A DNA stretch of 8,980 nt from Alphaproteobacteria bacterium CG11_big_fil_rev_8_21_14_0_20_44_7 (GTDB lineage: Bacteria; Pseudomonadota; Alphaproteobacteria; Rickettsiales; 21-14-0-20-44-7): NCBI GenBank assembly GCA_002787615.1, contig PCXJ01000045.1, forward strand, positions 186-9,165, read 5' to 3'. The notes under the pieces were generated by a model that was not told the DNA's origin, did no database searches, and saw only the letters and a list, made by a program, of their open reading frames with translations. Positions within the stretch are counted from its first letter, which is position 1. Each line of letters opens with the position of its first letter. Both the position numbers and the translations under genes were made by a program. Shown in pieces: positions 6,443 to 8,980 of this stretch.

Positions 6443-8677
6443 TTATCTTAGAAGACCAACCGTTTCTTTTGCCGATTCATAGCCTTGCGCGATATACGCA
6501 GTTCCTTCAAATATTGCGGTTAAATGCTCAACTGCCGAAGCAACAAAAAACTGCCTTTTGTTAGGTGTTATAACTTCAAACACCTCGCGAAGCTCCTGAT
6601 TTCCCTCACCTTTCCCAGATTTTGACTGCCCTTCCACATGTTGCAATATATCTGTTACTTGCTTTTCTACTAATTTTCTAAAGCCAGCACGGGTTAGAAC
6701 AATATTTTCGTCTAACTCGTCCAAATTTTCTATCAAATCTCGATAGATCGCATCCCAGAGATGCTCCACACCTCTTAAGCCGCTTAATCTGCATAGTTTT
6801 TTGCTTGCTACTACCCTATATTCAGCAGCCTGAGACATACCATAATATGGCTTGAGACTATTAATCCATGCAGCATTGATTGAGTTTAGCAAATCACCTG
6901 TTTTTCTCTCGGAAGGCAACTCCAAACCCTTCAAATCTGCGAGCCTTTCGGTTAAGCCCGATTCCACCGCCCGATTGAATGCATTCATCACAAAAGTACG
7001 AGCCATAGATTCAAACTGCTTATCATACATTTTCAAAAAACTATCGCTAGTAACGCTGGAAATATGAAGTGACAGCAAATTATCCATCTGCGCAATCAAA
7101 GAAGCGTGAGTTGGGCATTCCCCGCAATTTCTATAATAATCTTTTATGTCTGATACAATATCTACAACCAAATCCCTTAACGCTAGCTGAATCTTTTTTT
7201 CTAACTCCGATGACTCTATACGCAAGTTTGCGATTAAGGAATCATAGCCGATTTCCTTTAAAAATTCTTGATTCTTAAAAAAACCATCAAATTGCTCGTC
7301 CAGCAGAGGGAAAAACACCCTTTCTACAGCATCAAGGCTTGCACTACGGGGCAGAAAATAATTTTCCTTGTCATGTGCTAGCTGGAATGATTTCATTATC
7401 GCCACTTCAACCTCATCCCTATCCGCCTCCAGCGCGGCTTGGTCATCCCAAATCGCTTGATGATACGCATCTATTGAATCAGTAACATCACCTAAACTTA
7501 TAGCCCCTCTCATCGCAAAGACATAGCCGGAAATGGGCGCAGCGATTTGATATAGCTCTCTCCTCACAGCAGTTTCTTTATCAATAAATTGCCCTCTCAG
7601 GATTTGTGCGAAAACAAGTTTCTGCATACCAACCAGCTCTGTTTTCCCCTGATTTTCAAGAATAGTCCGCAAGCTCTCGCGTTCACTAGCAACATTAGGC
7701 GGTTGATAATTATTCCGCAAATCTTCATCTTTCAAAACTGTTGTGCGGCGGAAATATTGAAACTCTGCCGAAGCTTCGGCATCAAGCTTGTCCAGCAACT
7801 CATTTGTCAGTTTAGGATTCTGCGTCAGAAATGCAAAAAACTGCTCTTCATCATAAGTCATACTAAACATATCGATCAAATGCCCATTAACCCTGCTCCT
7901 TGTCATTCTTAGCTTTTCTGCGAACACAGCTTCACTCATGGCTGCACCGCTACTACCTTCCAATAGCTGCGCCAATGTCTCAAAATATTTGCCACGCAGA
8001 TTTTTTATTCCTGCATGCGTATAAGGATATGATGTTAAACGCATATTCGGGTGCTCATCAGAATATTCCACCACCTCCAAATCAGGATTATCTTCATCCT
8101 TCAATCCTCGAACGCTCTGGGCGAAATCATGCATATCATGCGGCATAATAGGATTGCTCACAGCTTTGCTAACCTCATCAGCAATATCCATTTGATAGGC
8201 AAGGTCGAATATTTGCATAAATTCCACCCGAATTTCTGCAATAACCAAATTTATCGTATCATTACTTGCTTCTTCTATCGCCTCTTCAAACAACTTGCCA
8301 AGATATTTCTTTTCAGTCAAAACCAGTCTTATCTTATCACGCAGCTCAGTCATCACCTCATCGCATATTTTACCATAGGCAACCTCAGTTAACTTACCCT
8401 CTTCAGGCGGTATTTCGGGTGCGTAATTACCAAACAAATCAAATACATCTTCATCGGGGAAGCCTTTTTCCAAACCGGCTGAAATTTTATCTTCTAGCAA
8501 AGTGATGGCTTGAGCGCGAATCGGCGCTGGTGAAGAGCCCGAAAAATCATCTGCAAACTTTGCATCAAGTAGCTGCTTTCCTTGTGAATCAAGTTGACTG
8601 GCATCTTCCACAAGCTTCTCCAGAGCTTTGATTTGCTCATATTTCAGGAATCTTGATTCACTGTCAAAGTCAAACAT
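6443..8677 (-). CDS. Uncharacterised 744-residue acidic, helix-rich protein
   Basis: I do not recognise this protein. The frame is open for 744 codons without interruption and has protein-like composition, so it is very likely a real gene. The product appears acidic and mostly alpha-helical. It has no signal peptide and no clear membrane segment, so it is probably cytoplasmic. Visible pieces are a charged N-terminus (1-45), a Pro/Asp-rich link (85-95), a possible coiled stretch (about 489-515) and a lone C-x-x-C (C518-x-x-C521, in YYRNCGECP). A Gly/Ser/Lys-rich linker (683-693) precedes a final helical segment (about 695-744). No nucleotide-binding loop, nuclease, protease or helix-turn-helix signature was found. 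A stop codon two codons upstream closes the frame, so ATG 8677 is the longest start, but its ribosome binding site is weak. GTG at residue 23 has a better one. It may be co-transcribed with yqgE, 79 bp upstream. Confidence 0.8.
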   Translation of the reverse strand: MFDFDSESRFLKYEQIKALEKLVEDASQLDSQGKQLLDAKFADDFSGSSPAPIRAQAITLLEDKISAGLEKGFPDEDVFDLFGNYAPEIPPEEGKLTEVAYGKICDEVMTELRDKIRLVLTEKKYLGKLFEEAIEEASNDTINLVIAEIRVEFMQIFDLAYQMDIADEVSKAVSNPIMPHDMHDFAQSVRGLKDEDNPDLEVVEYSDEHPNMRLTSYPYTHAGIKNLRGKYFETLAQLLEGSSGAAMSEAVFAEKLRMTRSRVNGHLIDMFSMTYDEEQFFAFLTQNPKLTNELLDKLDAEASAEFQYFRRTTVLKDEDLRNNYQPPNVASERESLRTILENQGKTELVGMQKLVFAQILRGQFIDKETAVRRELYQIAAPISGYVFAMRGAISLGDVTDSIDAYHQAIWDDQAALEADRDEVEVAIMKSFQLAHDKENYFLPRSASLDAVERVFFPLLDEQFDGFFKNQEFLKEIGYDSLIANLRIESSELEKKIQLALRDLVVDIVSDIKDYYRNCGECPTHASLIAQMDNLLSLHISSVTSDSFLKMYDKQFESMARTFVMNAFNRAVESGLTERLADLKGLELPSERKTGDLLNSINAAWINSLKPYYGMSQAAEYRVVASKKLCRLSGLRGVEHLWDAIYRDLIENLDELDENIVLTRAGFRKLVEKQVTDILQHVEGQSKSGKGEGNQELREVFEVITPNKRQFFVASAVEHLTAIFEGTAYIAQGYESAKETVGLLR
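8609..8621 (-). promoter_or_regulatory. Alternative start (GTG) with good ribosome binding site
   Basis: Inside the 744-residue frame the minus strand has GGAG (8618-8621), six bases, then GTG (8609-8611), which is codon 23 (Val). The spacing is ideal, whereas the annotated ATG at 8675-8677 is preceded only by AT-rich sequence with a weak CTAAG. The protein may therefore start here, at 722 residues, or be made in two forms. The first 22 residues read like normal coding sequence, so the longer form is kept. Confidence 0.35.
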
Positions 8678-8756
8678 ATATTAACTTAGATTAATTAATT
8701 ATTGCGCGAATTTAACATATTGCCCTAAGCAAAGTAAAGCTTGTTTTTGTAAGAAT

Positions 8757-8980
8757 TTATGCGCTGCCTATAAATGGATGTAACCTATAAATATCAATAC
8801 CTTGAGAGTCGGCAGCTTTTTTCCATTTTGCATCATTCTCCGTATTGAATAGCAAATCAATATCGGAAGGAACGGAAATCCATACACCCTCCTCCATCTC
8901 ATTTTCTATCTGCCCTTCCACCCAACCGGCATAGCCCATCACCAGCATCAGCCGCTTTGGCCCTTTTCCGATTATATAAT
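8757..8980 (-). CDS. yqgE: YqgE/AlgH family protein, C-terminal part, cut by window edge
   Basis: The last 73 codons are visible and the 5' end lies beyond the right edge. The frame stays open to the edge, reading GKGPKRLMLVMGYAGW. The signature MLVMGYAGWVEGQIENEM, followed by GVWISVPSDIDLLF and ending in KWKKAADSQGIDIYRL, matches the conserved C-terminal half of the YqgE/AlgH (UPF0301, DUF179) family. Typical members are about 185-200 residues, so roughly 110-130 residues are missing here. The family's biochemical role is not settled: AlgH was first named as an alginate regulator in Pseudomonas, and most members are simply uncharacterised cytoplasmic proteins. The stop is TAA, and no hairpin terminator follows in the 79 bp before the next gene on the same strand, so read-through into that gene is plausible. 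Confidence 0.9.
   Translation of the reverse strand, partial: YIIGKGPKRLMLVMGYAGWVEGQIENEMEEGVWISVPSDIDLLFNTENDAKWKKAADSQGIDIYRLHPFIGSA

Noticed and set aside
8681..8698. TTAA repeats upstream of the unknown gene, possible CtrA box
   Set aside because: The spacings are N6 and N10, not the required N7, and the stretch is low-complexity AT.
8695..8718. Seven-codon frame with AGGG upstream, before the unknown gene
   Set aside because: The spacing is only 4 bases, the peptide is too short to judge, and the stretch is AT-rich. It is not in frame with the gene.
8721..8750. AAGC/GCTT inverted repeat beside a T-rich run after yqgE
   Set aside because: The stem is only 4 bp and the T-run lies on the wrong side for yqgE transcription, so it is not a credible terminator.

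Overview
The window looks like an ordinary, densely packed piece of chromosome from an alphaproteobacterium of moderate to low GC. Three lines support this. The citrate synthase, malic enzyme and MutS are full-length and of proteobacterial type. A maeB/tme-mutS neighbourhood is, from memory, typical of alphaproteobacteria such as Sinorhizobium. The intergenic DNA carries words resembling alphaproteobacterial regulator sites (a CtrA-type box and PhaR/AniA-type palindromes). I cannot place it more precisely. There are no RNA genes, insertion sequences, CRISPR arrays or prophage signs.

Layout, left to right: gltA (minus strand, 44-1327) encodes citrate synthase. maeB (minus, 1455-3719) encodes an NADP-type malic enzyme fused to a phosphotransacetylase-like domain. 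A 170-bp divergent control region (3720-3889) follows, then mutS (plus, 3890-6442). An unrecognised 744-residue protein gene (minus, 6443-8677) ends exactly where mutS ends. Last comes the 3' part of a YqgE/AlgH-family gene (minus, 8757 to the right edge), which continues outside the window. No gap between genes exceeds 170 bp. Positions 1-43, downstream of gltA, show nothing recognisable. No convincing intrinsic terminator is visible anywhere.

How the genes relate: GltA and MaeB both act at the acetyl-CoA, oxaloacetate and malate junction. GltA consumes acetyl-CoA. MaeB makes pyruvate and NADPH from malate and, in its family, is inhibited by acetyl-CoA. Each gene has a closely related 15-bp palindrome (TGYTGCGYYGCARCA on the coding strand) in its leader, so one regulator may control both. 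The word resembles the published site of the PHB regulator PhbF/PhaR.

The clearest unexpected element is a perfect 16-bp parS sequence, TGTTTCACGTGAAACA, inside the mutS reading frame at 4366-4381. It sits in a perfect 20-bp palindrome. It suggests a chromosomal ParB-binding centromere site and an origin-proximal position for this locus. I found no evidence of a new multi-gene system. The only gene of truly unknown function is the 744-residue protein.
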